A stretch of DNA of 64,000 nucleotides from Bradyrhizobium sp. cir1 (lineage in GTDB: Bacteria; Pseudomonadota; Alphaproteobacteria; Rhizobiales; Xanthobacteraceae), in the NCBI RefSeq assembly GCF_014198245.1, contig NZ_JACIHE010000001.1:744001-808000 (forward strand), in the 5' to 3' direction. The position numbers and the translations under genes are program-made. Below are positions 15,973 to 23,646 of the stretch, one piece after another. The notes beneath the pieces were generated by a model, which was given only the letters and a program-made list of their open reading frames with translations, was not told where the DNA came from and did no database searches. Positions within the stretch are counted from its first letter, which is position 1, and each line of letters opens with the position of its first letter.

Positions 15973-15981
15973 CGGAGAGGC

Positions 15982-17259
15982 CTACGCCTTCTCCACCCCG
16001 CACCATTCCGCGACGAACAGGGCCATCGCCTTGGTCGTCTTCTTCAGCGAGTCCAGGTCGACGTACTCGTTGAAGCCGTGCATCTCGCCGCCACTGGCGC
16101 CGAAGCAGAGGCTCGGGATGCCGTGGTTCAGGCCGTAGAAGCGCGTATCGGTCAGCGCCGTGAAGACGAGATCCTCGGGCATGCCGCCATAGACCTTGTT
16201 GAAGGCCTTTCCGAACGCAGCCTCCGGCTCTGCCGCGTCAGTCAGTTCATAGCCTTCCGACAAAAAGCCCGACCATTCGACCTCAGGCGGATTGTTGGCA
16301 AGGAAGCGGTGGTTGCGCGAGGCGGCAGCAACACAAGCCAAAATCTCCTTCTGGTGATCGGCGACCGACCAGCCCGGCAGGATCGCGATGCGGCAGTCGA
16401 CGTCGCACCAGGCCGGAACGCTGGAGGCCCAGTCGCCGCCCTTGATGATGCCGGGGTTGAAGTTGATGGGATGGTTCAGCGTCTTGAAATGGCGATCGGC
16501 CTTGGCCCGCTCGTTCCATTCGATCTCGAGCTTTTGCAGGGCATGGACGAGATGATACGCCGCCATGATCGCATTGGAGCCAGAGCCCGCAAAGGCGACA
16601 TGGGTCGGGTGTCCCTTCACGCGCAGGCGAAACCAGATCACGCCGACCTGCGAGCGCACCATCTTGCCGCGGGTGGGCTCCGGGATGAAGCAGGCATCCG
16701 CGCGATAGCCGCGCTGCAGCGTCGAGAGAGCGCCGACGCCGGTGCTCTCCTCCTCGATCACGGACTGGAAATGGATCCGCGCGGTCGGCTTCAGGCCCGC
16801 CGCCTTGATCGCATCGAGCGCATAGAGCGCACCGATGGTGCCCGATTTCATGTCGCAGGCGCCGCGGCCGAACATCTTGCCGTCCCTGATGACAGGCGAG
16901 AACGGCGGCGTGTCCCACAGCTCCAGAGGCCCTGCCGGCACCACGTCGCAGTGGCCCTGGAGGATCAGCGATTTGCCGCCGTTCGTTTGCGGACGGTAGG
17001 TGCCCACCACCGAGCGCGCCTTCGAGAAATCGTGCTCGATCGGGCCGAAGCCGCGCAAATCCTTGAGATCGTCGACATCGATGTGCCAGTCGTCGACCTC
17101 GTAGCCGCGCTGGCGCAGGAGATCGCCGATCATGTCCTGGCACGGCCCCTCCGCCCCGCGGGTCGAAGGGATCGCGACGAAATCTCGGGTGGTCGCAAGC
17201 TGGGCTTCGAAGCCGGCATCGACGGCGTCGAGGATCCTTTGCTGCGTTTCGGCATTCAT
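15982..17259 (-). CDS. ArgE/DapE family M20 deacylase
   Basis: A 425-residue metal-dependent amidohydrolase of the M20 family. LQGHCDVVPAG (about residue 99) carries the first metal His and Asp, FGRGACDMKSGTIGALYAL (about 130) the bridging Asp, and SVIEEESTG (about 165) the catalytic Glu pair. A C-terminal FGASGGEMHGFNEYVDL carries the last metal-ligand His near residue 398. Close groups act as acetylornithine deacetylase, succinyl-diaminopimelate desuccinylase or formyl/acetyl-amino acid deacylase; the length and HGFNEYV ending fit the ArgE/DapE-like deacylases rather than true ArgE. It is separated from the kyn operon by repeats and not obviously part of it. Confidence 0.88.
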   Translation of the reverse strand: MNAETQQRILDAVDAGFEAQLATTRDFVAIPSTRGAEGPCQDMIGDLLRQRGYEVDDWHIDVDDLKDLRGFGPIEHDFSKARSVVGTYRPQTNGGKSLILQGHCDVVPAGPLELWDTPPFSPVIRDGKMFGRGACDMKSGTIGALYALDAIKAAGLKPTARIHFQSVIEEESTGVGALSTLQRGYRADACFIPEPTRGKMVRSQVGVIWFRLRVKGHPTHVAFAGSGSNAIMAAYHLVHALQKLEIEWNERAKADRHFKTLNHPINFNPGIIKGGDWASSVPAWCDVDCRIAILPGWSVADHQKEILACVAAASRNHRFLANNPPEVEWSGFLSEGYELTDAAEPEAAFGKAFNKVYGGMPEDLVFTALTDTRFYGLNHGIPSLCFGASGGEMHGFNEYVDLDSLKKTTKAMALFVAEWCGVEKA

Positions 17260-17312
17260 CAGGCAACTCCAGGCATTTCAATGATCCTTGGGAGCGCGCA
17301 AGCTAGCCGATT

Positions 17313-18038
17313 TCAGCCGTTCGGGTACTCCACAAAATATGCATCCCGCAATGCATCTTCGAGCAGTCGGCCTTCCGAATAGCCATCGAGCGTCGCAGGG
17401 CGCCTCACGCCGTCGAGCAGGCGCGGACATGGCTCCGGCGCGCCGAGCACGGTGCGCACCGGAATGCGCTCGGCATAGATCGGCAACGCATAATCCTCGT
17501 CGTCATCGGCCACGCCCTTGGCGCGGACTTTTGCCGAGGCCTCCTCGATCTCCATGGCAATGAAGGAGGTCGCCTTGATCTCCTGCGCGCTGCTCGCCCG
17601 CAGGCTCGCGGTGCGGTCCGGGAAGAAGCGGTCGACCATGGCGATCACCGCCCGTTCCTTTTCCTCGGGGTCGGTGACGAGATAGGCGGTGCCGAACGCC
17701 ATCACCGCACGATAATCGGCGGAGTGGTTGAAGCCGCAACGTGCCAGCACGAGACTGTCGAGATGGGCAACCGTCAGGCAGACACGCTCGCCTTTGGTCT
17801 GGTTGCGCAGCATGCGGCTCGCGCTCGAACCGTGCCAGTAGAGCCTGGTCCCTTCGCGCCAGAAGAAGGTCGGCGTGCAATAGGGCTGGCCGTCGATCAC
17901 ATAGGAGACGTGGCACAGCATCGAGGAATCCAGGATGCGGTGAACGGTGTCGTGATCGTAGAAGCCGCGGTCGTGACGGCGCTTCACCTGGTTGCGCGCT
18001 GAGGTCGGATAGGAATTTTGGCTCTCGGTCTGGCTCAC
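17313..18038 (-). CDS. Pyridoxamine 5'-phosphate oxidase-fold (PNPOx/NimA-like) protein
   Basis: A 241-residue flavin-type split-barrel protein. I place the start at GTG 18038 (VSQTESQNSYPTSARN), because AGGAG lies 6 bases upstream; the longer frame reaching ATG 18116 would collide with the divergent regulator gene. Key segments are RRHDRGFYDHDTVHRILDSS near 17, CHVSYVIDGQPYCTPTFFWREG near 41, and RLYWHGSSASRMLRN with RVCLTVAHLDSLVLARCGFNHSADYRAVMAFG near 66-115. These match the pyridoxamine oxidase-like family often annotated NimA-like. It is transcribed away from a MocR regulator that probably controls it, a common arrangement for B6-related genes. Confidence 0.85.
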   Translation of the reverse strand: MSQTESQNSYPTSARNQVKRRHDRGFYDHDTVHRILDSSMLCHVSYVIDGQPYCTPTFFWREGTRLYWHGSSASRMLRNQTKGERVCLTVAHLDSLVLARCGFNHSADYRAVMAFGTAYLVTDPEEKERAVIAMVDRFFPDRTASLRASSAQEIKATSFIAMEIEEASAKVRAKGVADDDEDYALPIYAERIPVRTVLGAPEPCPRLLDGVRRPATLDGYSEGRLLEDALRDAYFVEYPNG

Positions 18039-18114
18039 GGCCGCTCCTGTCGGGGCTTGGATCACTTCCAGATCAGTTGTAGCGGTGGATTTGGTCTGCG
18101 ATAGTTCCAATTCC

Positions 18115-19602
18115 ATGCAAAAAATTCCGACCAATTCTCCCGCGCCCGCCACGACCCCTTCTCTGTCAAAGCCCGAGCTGCCGCTCGATCTCACCGGGGC
18201 GCACATCACGGCTGGCGCCTCCGCCGCGCACCGGCTCTACCAGGCACTGTGCGAGATGATCGTCTCCGGCCTCGTCAAGCCCGGTGAGCCGCTGCCGCCG
18301 TCGCGGACGCTGGCGAAGCAAACGGGCTTTCGACGCAACGCCGTCGTCACCGCCTATGAGCGGCTGATCGCCGACGGCTTTGCCGACGCAACTGTCGGCT
18401 CCGGCACCTTCGTCGCCGCGCGGATTCCGGCGCGCGCGACTGAGCCGAAGAAGCCGAACGTGAAGGTGGAAACTCCGGGACAAGGCGCGTTCGCGCTCGG
18501 CTGCACCCATATCGACGAACGCGCCGTGCAGCGTTTTCGTGCCTTCGTCGGCCGCCGCATGCGCGCGTTCGGATCCGAGCACCTGCATTATGGCGATCCC
18601 CGCGGCAGCCGCGAACTGCGCGCGGCAATCGCCGATCATCTGCTATCGGCGCGCGGGCTGCGCTGCGACCCCGATCAGATCATGCTGACGTCGGGCACGC
18701 TGCACGCGCTCCGCATCGTGCTGAGTGCGATCCTGAAGCCCAACGATCAAGTGTGGTGCGAGGACCCAGGTTACCCCGCCGCACGAAAAACCATCGCGCA
18801 TTGCGGCTATCGCGCCGTGCCCGTCCCCGTCGACGAGCACGGCATGCGCGTCGCCAGGGGCAGCACCACAGCGCCCTCGGCGCGAGCGGCCTATGTGACG
18901 CCATCGCACCAGTTTCCGCTAGGCGTGCAGATGTCGATGCCGCGGCGGCTGGAGCTGCTGGACTGGGCGAGACAGGCCGGCGCCTTCGTGCTGGAGGACG
19001 ATTACGACAGCGAGTTCCGCTACGACGGCGCCCCGCTGATGTCGCTTGCCGGCATCGACCACCTCCAGCGCGTGATCTACATGGGCACGTTTGCCAAGAC
19101 GCTGTTTCCGGGCCTGCGCATCGGTTATTGCGCGCTGCCCGAGCGCCTGATCGGCGACGTGACCGCCGCGCGCGCCGCGCTCGACCGCTTTCCCGGCACG
19201 CTGATGGAAGGCGCGGTGGCCGACATGCTCAATTCCGGCGCCTTTGCCGCGAACCTGAAACGGGTGCGAAAGCTCTATCGCGAGGCGCGCGATGCACTGG
19301 CCGGGACGCTGGAAGCCAGATCCGACGGTGTACTTTCGGTGCCGGTGCCGTCCCAGGGCCTGCATCTAGTCGCCCGCTTCGATCCATCGGTCGAACTTTC
19401 GGTCGCAGCCGAGGCGAAGCAGGCAGCCGGCGCAGAGGGCTGGCTACTCGCTGACACCTATTCGCGCGCACGGCCCCTGCCCGGCTTTGTGCTGGGATTT
19501 TCCGGGCACGCGGTTCGACAGCTCGTGGCATCCGCCGAGCGGCTCGCACGGGAATCGCGCGCGGCCTTGCGCGCAAGGGGCAAGTCGGCTCGCCGGGCGT
19601 GA
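18115..19602 (+). CDS. MocR/PdxR-type PLP-dependent transcriptional regulator
   Basis: A regulator of about 495 residues. The N-terminal GntR winged helix is at about 40-110 (RLYQALCEMIVSGLVKPGEPLPPSRTLAKQTGFRRNAVVTAYERL). It is followed by a fold-type I aminotransferase domain with LTSGTLHALRIVL, the DPGYPAAR motif, VLEDDYDSEFRYDG, and the PLP-lysine motif YMGTFAKTLFPGLRIGY near 330. MocR proteins sense PLP or amino acid adducts and act on divergent genes. ATG 18115 (MQKIPTNS) is the likely start; GTG 18085 is an in-frame alternative. The divergent PNPOx-fold gene is its probable target. Confidence 0.9.
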   Translation: MQKIPTNSPAPATTPSLSKPELPLDLTGAHITAGASAAHRLYQALCEMIVSGLVKPGEPLPPSRTLAKQTGFRRNAVVTAYERLIADGFADATVGSGTFVAARIPARATEPKKPNVKVETPGQGAFALGCTHIDERAVQRFRAFVGRRMRAFGSEHLHYGDPRGSRELRAAIADHLLSARGLRCDPDQIMLTSGTLHALRIVLSAILKPNDQVWCEDPGYPAARKTIAHCGYRAVPVPVDEHGMRVARGSTTAPSARAAYVTPSHQFPLGVQMSMPRRLELLDWARQAGAFVLEDDYDSEFRYDGAPLMSLAGIDHLQRVIYMGTFAKTLFPGLRIGYCALPERLIGDVTAARAALDRFPGTLMEGAVADMLNSGAFAANLKRVRKLYREARDALAGTLEARSDGVLSVPVPSQGLHLVARFDPSVELSVAAEAKQAAGAEGWLLADTYSRARPLPGFVLGFSGHAVRQLVASAERLARESRAALRARGKSARRA

Positions 19603-19668
19603 CGAAGCTTCACTATGAGAATCGCCCGCCGCTCCCTAGATTGCGGCATCGATGCCGGGACTCACATC

Positions 19669-19914
19669 ATGCTGTTGCGCCACGCGACCTGCCTCTCGCT
19701 CCTGATCTCCATGGCGCTTGCCTCGACGGCACGCGCAGCGACCATCGGACGCGAGCAGGACATCGTGGATCTGAAGCTCGGCCAGCGCGTGCTCGTGGAT
19801 GACGGAACCTGCCCCGCCGGGCAGGTCAAGGAAGTGCGCGGCGCGAAGATGACCGACAAGGGCGTCTCGCGCACCAGCTCCTGCGTGCCGCGGCACGGGC
19901 CGAAAACAAAATGA
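19669..19914 (+). CDS. Small exported hypothetical protein (81 aa)
   Basis: An 81-residue protein. The ATG at 19669 opens a standard signal peptide MLLRHATCLSLLISMALASTARA. The mature part, about 58 residues, has two Cys (GTCPAGQVKEV and TSSCVPR) that could form a disulfide, and a DLKLGQRVLVDDGTCPAGQ segment. It occurs as a recurring small periplasmic protein in bradyrhizobia; no function is known to me. An upstream in-frame ATG at 19615 exists but would hide the signal peptide. Confidence 0.7.
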   Translation: MLLRHATCLSLLISMALASTARAATIGREQDIVDLKLGQRVLVDDGTCPAGQVKEVRGAKMTDKGVSRTSSCVPRHGPKTK

Positions 19915-19926
19915 TGGTCTGAAAAG

Positions 19927-20289
19927 CTACTTCGCCGGATCGAACATGCACTGCAAGGTCGGCTTGGCGATCTTGGTGAAGGTCGGGCCGATCTCGCTTT
20001 GCTTTGACGTCGGCACCCAATCGGTCTCGATCGTCGGCACGCCCGTCTCGCTGATGCCGCGCAACAGCGCTTCGCGCAAATCGCGGTCCTCGACGACAGC
20101 GACGGCATGGTCGTGCAGGCAGCCGCAGACTTCTTCCGGATGCTCCCAGCGCCCGAGCATGCGCGGTGCACACTGGCGCACGAATTCACTGCGTGGATCC
20201 GGCAGTCGCGACGGCGCGCGCACCTGCGCTTGCACGGAATTGATCGTCAGAAGGGAGATGAACGCTGCGGCGCAGAAACGAAGCAACAT
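19927..20289 (-). CDS. Exported hypothetical protein (120 aa)
   Basis: A 120-residue protein beginning at ATG 20289 with the signal sequence MLLRFCAAAFISLLTINSVQA. The mature part has a Cys-rich segment RQCAPRMLGRWEHPEEVCGCLHDHAV near 40-67 and a final Cys in TLQCMFDPAK, suggesting disulfides in the periplasm. It is convergent with the small exported gene ending at 19914 (12 bases apart) and follows a still smaller exported gene on the same strand. I do not recognise the family. The open frame continues upstream, but ATG 20289 best explains the export signal. Confidence 0.7.
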   Translation of the reverse strand: MLLRFCAAAFISLLTINSVQAQVRAPSRLPDPRSEFVRQCAPRMLGRWEHPEEVCGCLHDHAVAVVEDRDLREALLRGISETGVPTIETDWVPTSKQSEIGPTFTKIAKPTLQCMFDPAK

Positions 20290-20321
20290 GATGACGCTTG
20301 CCGGCTGATTTCTTTGGGCGA

Positions 20322-20486
20322 TCAGAAGCGCGCGGCGACCACGATCGGCTGCGGCGCCGGCGTCACGACCGGCGTACCGCTGTACTGGAAGGTGCCGATA
20401 CCCGGGAGATTGCCGTCGGGCATGCCCGCGAACGAGGAACCGGCGAGCACAAAGCCGAAGGCAACGATAAAGCTGAGCGCGCGCAT
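20322..20486 (-). CDS. Very small exported hypothetical protein (54 aa)
   Basis: A 54-residue protein from ATG 20486 to TGA 20322, too short for usual ORF cut-offs. It starts with a convincing signal peptide MRALSFIVAFGFVLAGSSFA. The mature peptide is about 34 residues, Gly/Pro-rich (GMPDGNLPGIGTFQYSGTP, then a VVTPAPQPIVVAARF tail). It lies 32 bases upstream of the 120-residue exported protein gene on the same strand, so the two are probably co-transcribed. Function unknown. Confidence 0.6.
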   Translation of the reverse strand: MRALSFIVAFGFVLAGSSFAGMPDGNLPGIGTFQYSGTPVVTPAPQPIVVAARF

Positions 20487-20894
20487 AGTCTTGTCCCTCA
20501 ATTCCGCGGCCGGCGGTGCGCCGTCGTCGTTGTGACGCTGATAACCATGGGCGGTTTCGCGCGTGATGCGCCAAAAGCCGAAAATGGTTTCATCCGCGTG
20601 TGAATTGTTTCGTCCCGTCCAAGGCGACGAAACAATTCTCGGAAAATGCCAATTATTTCAGTCATGTTGCACCGCAACTCAAAGCGGCCTCGCAAGTCGC
20701 TGTCGCAGCGCGCAACCGCGCCGGACTCCGGCAACGTCATGCGCCCGCCTTGCACGCTTCACATGCGTTTTACGTTTTTCTGCTGAAGAGAAGCCAAACG
20801 AAGGCTGGGTCCCGTCGAACCGGGCGCGCTTCGGCCGCGACCCAAACCATCGAAACCGAGACGCCCGGGATCACCGGGCGCATCCATGTGAGGA
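20487..20894. other. Divergent intergenic region with palindromes
   Basis: This stretch of 408 bases has no gene I can support; the long plus-strand frame from 20600 looks like composition noise. It contains a perfect 13-bp inverted repeat (20602-20638) and, 27 bases further, GTTGC-ACC-GCAAC (20666-20678). Confidence 0.45.
20602..20638. promoter_or_regulatory. Perfect 13-bp inverted repeat, possible operator
   Basis: GAATTGTTTCGTC and GACGAAACAATTC are perfect inverted copies separated by 11 bases. There is no T-run on either side, so a terminator is unlikely. Size and the TTGTTTCG/CGAAACAA core resemble operators of dimeric repressors such as TetR-type proteins. It lies between a minus-strand exported gene and a plus-strand small ORF; no regulator gene is adjacent. 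Confidence 0.45.
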
Positions 20895-21113
20895 ATGGCC
20901 ATCATGATGGCGCAAGATCGCGCAACGCCGCGCGAGGCGGACCAACGGACGGACCGCGGAGATCAACGACCTGTTCGCAGCCGCGCCACTTCGGCGAACG
21001 AAATGGCGCTGCAATCGAGCCGCGGCTTCGAAGCCGCGCCGCAGATGTTCGTGCGGCTGACCGGCTCGCATCTCGCAAAACCGCGCGTCAGCCGCGAACG
21101 CGTCACTGAGTGA
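20895..21113 (+). CDS. Possible small hypothetical protein (72 aa)
   Basis: A 72-codon frame with TGAGGA close before ATG 20895 and high GC3. The product is hydrophilic and Arg-rich (MAIMMAQDRATPREADQRT at the start), without motifs I recognise. Its stop codon lies inside the first of three short palindromic repeats that continue to the creA stop. It may be a real accessory small gene or composition noise. Confidence 0.35.
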   Translation: MAIMMAQDRATPREADQRTDRGDQRPVRSRATSANEMALQSSRGFEAAPQMFVRLTGSHLAKPRVSRERVTE

Positions 21114-21159
21114 ACACAAGGGCGTCACTGGAGTGAACGCAAGCGCGTCACTGAGTGAA
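21100..21159. repeat. Three copies of a stop-codon palindrome (TCACTGAGTGA)
   Basis: GCGTCACTGAGTGAA occurs at 21100-21114 and 21145-21159, and GCGTCACTGGAGTGAA at 21122-21137, about 22-23 bases apart. The core TCACT-G-AGTGA is self-complementary, so each copy carries TGA on both strands. The last copy contains the creA stop codon and the first the stop of the 72-aa plus-strand frame. Confidence 0.75.
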
Positions 21160-21696
21160 GAATTCACCGCACTTCTGGACGTTGGCGTCAGCCGGTCCCC
21201 ACGGCATGATCGGCACGGTCGAGGTCGAGTTCTTCGGCGAGCCCTCGATCAGCTTGTCGGAATAGACCATGTAGACCAGCACGTTGCGCTTGGCGTCGCA
21301 GCCGCGCACGATCTGCATCTTCTTGAAGAACAACGAGCGGCGCCGGCGGAACATATCGTCGCCCTGCTCCATCTTGCCCTTGAACTTGATCGGGCCGACC
21401 TGGCGACAGGCGAGCGAGATGTCCGAGACCTCCTCGGCAAGACCGAGCCAGCCCTTGAAACCGCCCTTCTCCGGCACCGTGAAATGACAGGCGACGCCCT
21501 CGACTTCGGGGTCGTCGAGACCATAGGTCGCGAGCTTGTCGTTCGGGCTCACCCATTTGAACACCGTGGAACGGCGGAAGATCAGATCGGGCTCATCAGC
21601 GGCGGATGCGGAAGCCAGCGGCACGACCAGGGCCAGGAGGAATAAAGCGAGGCCTTTCAAGCGGATGCCGGAAAGACCGGGGAAACGAGATGACAT
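21148..21696 (-). CDS. creA: CreA family exported protein
   Basis: A 182-residue protein. ATG 21696 is chosen: GGAGAA is 6 bases upstream and it starts MSSRFPGLSGIRLKGLALFL, running into a signal peptide ending near ASASA. The mature part shows CreA family features: ADEPDLIFRRSTVFKWVSPNDKLATYGLDDPEVEGVACH, EEVSDISLACRQVGPI, and RRRSLFFKKMQIVRGCDAKRNVLVYMVYSDKLIEGSPKNSTS. CreA is a periplasmic protein of unknown function conserved in proteobacteria. The C-terminus KCGEFFTQ is followed by extra palindromic copies of the stop region. It is a single-gene unit as far as I can see. Confidence 0.9.
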   Translation of the reverse strand: MSSRFPGLSGIRLKGLALFLLALVVPLASASAADEPDLIFRRSTVFKWVSPNDKLATYGLDDPEVEGVACHFTVPEKGGFKGWLGLAEEVSDISLACRQVGPIKFKGKMEQGDDMFRRRRSLFFKKMQIVRGCDAKRNVLVYMVYSDKLIEGSPKNSTSTVPIMPWGPADANVQKCGEFFTQ

Positions 21697-21892
21697 GAAG
21701 TTCTCCGGTAACAAGTCCCCCCAATGTAGGCATCGGCTGGCCGGTCAGGAAGACGACGGCCAGCCGGGCGCGGCCGCCGTTTACCGCTCCGTGAGGCTTT
21801 TTTGCTACGTCTTGAACAAAAGCAGCTGATGGCAGAACCACCTTGCTGGTGAACGCGTATCCCCTCTGCGAGACTAATGTCTGATTGGGATT

Positions 21893-23500
21893 ATGGATTC
21901 GAGGATGAATAGCGTGAACGGGTCCGGTTTTGCTGCCAAGCCAGCGCGGATTTGGCAGGTCGCCATTTTGACGGCGGCGGGTGCGATCGGAACGGCAAGC
22001 CAGGCTGACGCAGCGTTTTATTATTGGACGGATTATTCCGACGGGTCCTATTACGCCCGGCAGGATCGGCATCCCGAAATACCGCGCCAGAAGCCGCAGA
22101 AGCGCGGCACGGCCGGCAAGAAGGAGATCGTTGCCGAGAAGGAAGCCGGCGCCAAGCCGCAAGGACCGCTCGTCATCGTCGTCTCGATCGAGCGGCAGAA
22201 GGTGACGATCTACGACACCAACGGTGTGTTCGCGGAATCTCCGGTGTCGACCGGCATGAAGGGCCATTCGACACCGATGGGCGTGTTCAGCGTCATCCAG
22301 AAGCACAAATTCCACCACTCCAACATCTATAGCGGCGCTCCGATGCCGTACATGCAGCGGATCACCTGGTCCGGCGTTGCCATGCATGCCGGCGTGCTGC
22401 CGGGCTATCCGGCCTCGCACGGCTGCATCCGCATGCCGATGGCGTTCGCAGTGAAGATGTGGAACTGGACCAGGATGGGCGCGCGCGTCATCGTCTCGCC
22501 CGGCGAGATGACGCCGCACAGCTTCCAGCATCCGCTGCTCGCCTCCGTGCGCGTGCCGCCGCAGCCCGCGGCCAGCCTGGAGCCGCAGACCAATGTCGGC
22601 GACAAGGCCGACAAGGGCGTGCCGGCCAAGGTCACTGAAGCCAAGCCGGTCGAGACCAAGACCGCCAGCGCCGACGTGCCGGAGCTGCGCTCGTCGGTCG
22701 GCCACACCGTGATGTCGGACATCACAACGGGCAATGCACCTGCCCGCGCGGAAGCGGCCGCGACGACCGACAAGGCCGAGGCGACGTCCGAGATGAAGAC
22801 CGCGGAGACTGCGGAAGCGCCCAAGGCTCCGGCGGCGACCGACGACAAGGTCGAGGCTGCCAAGAGCGACGCACCAAAATCTGACGCGCCAAAGTCAGAA
22901 GCGGCAAAGTCCGAGACGGCGAAGACCGAATCTGCCGACTCCGCGAAGAAGCCCGATGCCGCCGCGACGGCCGCGGCGGATGCCAAGAAGGACGAGACCC
23001 GCCTCGCCGATCCCGCGCCGGCGGCAAAGCCGGAGCCGCCCAAGCGGGCCGGCCAGATCGCCGTCTTCATCAGCCGCAAGGATTCCAAGCTCTATGTGCG
23101 GCAGAATTTTGCGCCGCTGTTCGAGGTGCCCGTGACGATCTCAGCGAGCGACCGGCCGCTCGGCACGCATGTCTTCACCGCCGAAGTCGACAAGGCCGAT
23201 TCCAATGCGCTGCATTGGTCGGTGGTGTCGCTGCCCGTCACCGCTCGCTCCGCCGCGCGCGAGGATGACGGCCGCGTTGCGCGCCGCAAGGGTGGCGCCG
23301 CCGTGATCCCCGTCGCCGCCAAGCCGATGGTAACGCCGGACAGCCCGGCAGAGGCGCTCGACCGCATCTCGGTCCCCGCCGACACCATGGTGAAGATCAA
23401 CGAGATGCTGACCTCCGGCGGCTCGATCATCGTCTCCGACCAGGGCATCAACCAGGGCGAGACCGGCGAAGGCACCGATTTCATCGTTCGTCTGTACTAA
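21893..23500 (+). CDS. L,D-transpeptidase (YkuD) with long Ala/Lys-rich linker
   Basis: A 535-residue envelope enzyme. The N-terminal signal region ends at about residue 40 (GTASQADAAF). The YkuD domain is at about residues 92-205: VVSIERQKVTIYDTNGVF, TPMGVFSVIQKHKFHHSN and the catalytic HAG...SHGCIRM with Cys178. It makes 3-3 peptidoglycan cross-links or attaches proteins to peptidoglycan. Residues about 235-385 are a low-complexity Ala/Lys/Glu/Pro linker with KSDAPKSDAPKSE-type repeats, suited to spanning or binding the cell wall. A second beta-rich part (about 388-535, IAVFISRKDSKLYVRQNF) looks like a degenerate second YkuD-like module without the SHGC motif. Confidence 0.9.
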   Translation: MDSRMNSVNGSGFAAKPARIWQVAILTAAGAIGTASQADAAFYYWTDYSDGSYYARQDRHPEIPRQKPQKRGTAGKKEIVAEKEAGAKPQGPLVIVVSIERQKVTIYDTNGVFAESPVSTGMKGHSTPMGVFSVIQKHKFHHSNIYSGAPMPYMQRITWSGVAMHAGVLPGYPASHGCIRMPMAFAVKMWNWTRMGARVIVSPGEMTPHSFQHPLLASVRVPPQPAASLEPQTNVGDKADKGVPAKVTEAKPVETKTASADVPELRSSVGHTVMSDITTGNAPARAEAAATTDKAEATSEMKTAETAEAPKAPAATDDKVEAAKSDAPKSDAPKSEAAKSETAKTESADSAKKPDAAATAAADAKKDETRLADPAPAAKPEPPKRAGQIAVFISRKDSKLYVRQNFAPLFEVPVTISASDRPLGTHVFTAEVDKADSNALHWSVVSLPVTARSAAREDDGRVARRKGGAAVIPVAAKPMVTPDSPAEALDRISVPADTMVKINEMLTSGGSIIVSDQGINQGETGEGTDFIVRLY

Positions 23501-23558
23501 AGCGTTTTCGAGCGAAGTGGGCACCGGTTCGCGTCAAGAAAACGCGTCAAAATAAACG
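23501..23558. repeat. AGCGTTTTCGAGCGAAGTGG intergenic repeat
   Basis: GCGTTTTC and GAAAACGC (23502-23509 and 23538-23545) flank GAGCGAAGTGGGCACCGGTTC, followed by GTCAAAATAA. This matches a very common rhizobial intergenic element that directly follows stop codons. It may terminate the L,D-transpeptidase transcript. Confidence 0.65.
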
Positions 23559-23646
23559 TTCGCGCCGCGACCGATAACGCGGTGTTGAGCGACCCGGTCG
23601 CAACGGCGGAGTAACATCCGTCCCGGACCATTTCGGGGACGCCGTC

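Larger units (their letters stand above)
15639..15981. other. Intergenic region with two palindromic repeats
   Basis: No gene is seen in these 343 bases. The region holds the kyn operon promoter at its left end and two palindromic repeats listed separately (15785-15868 and 15885-15972). Short frames here have no ribosome site or family resemblance. Confidence 0.5.

Noticed and set aside
16078..17382. 434-codon plus-strand frame antisense to the M20 deacylase
   Set aside because: Low-complexity Arg/Ala/Asp composition typical of antisense GC-rich frames; the M20 metal ligands are on the minus strand.
20600..21109. 169-codon plus-strand frame
   Set aside because: It begins inside the 13-bp inverted repeat, has no ribosome site and a random Arg/His/Ala-rich product. 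The 72-codon frame from 20895 is slightly more credible.
21596..22705. 369-codon minus-strand frame over the L,D-transpeptidase gene
   Set aside because: Antisense shadow; it overlaps the YkuD SHGC motif and the creA promoter region.
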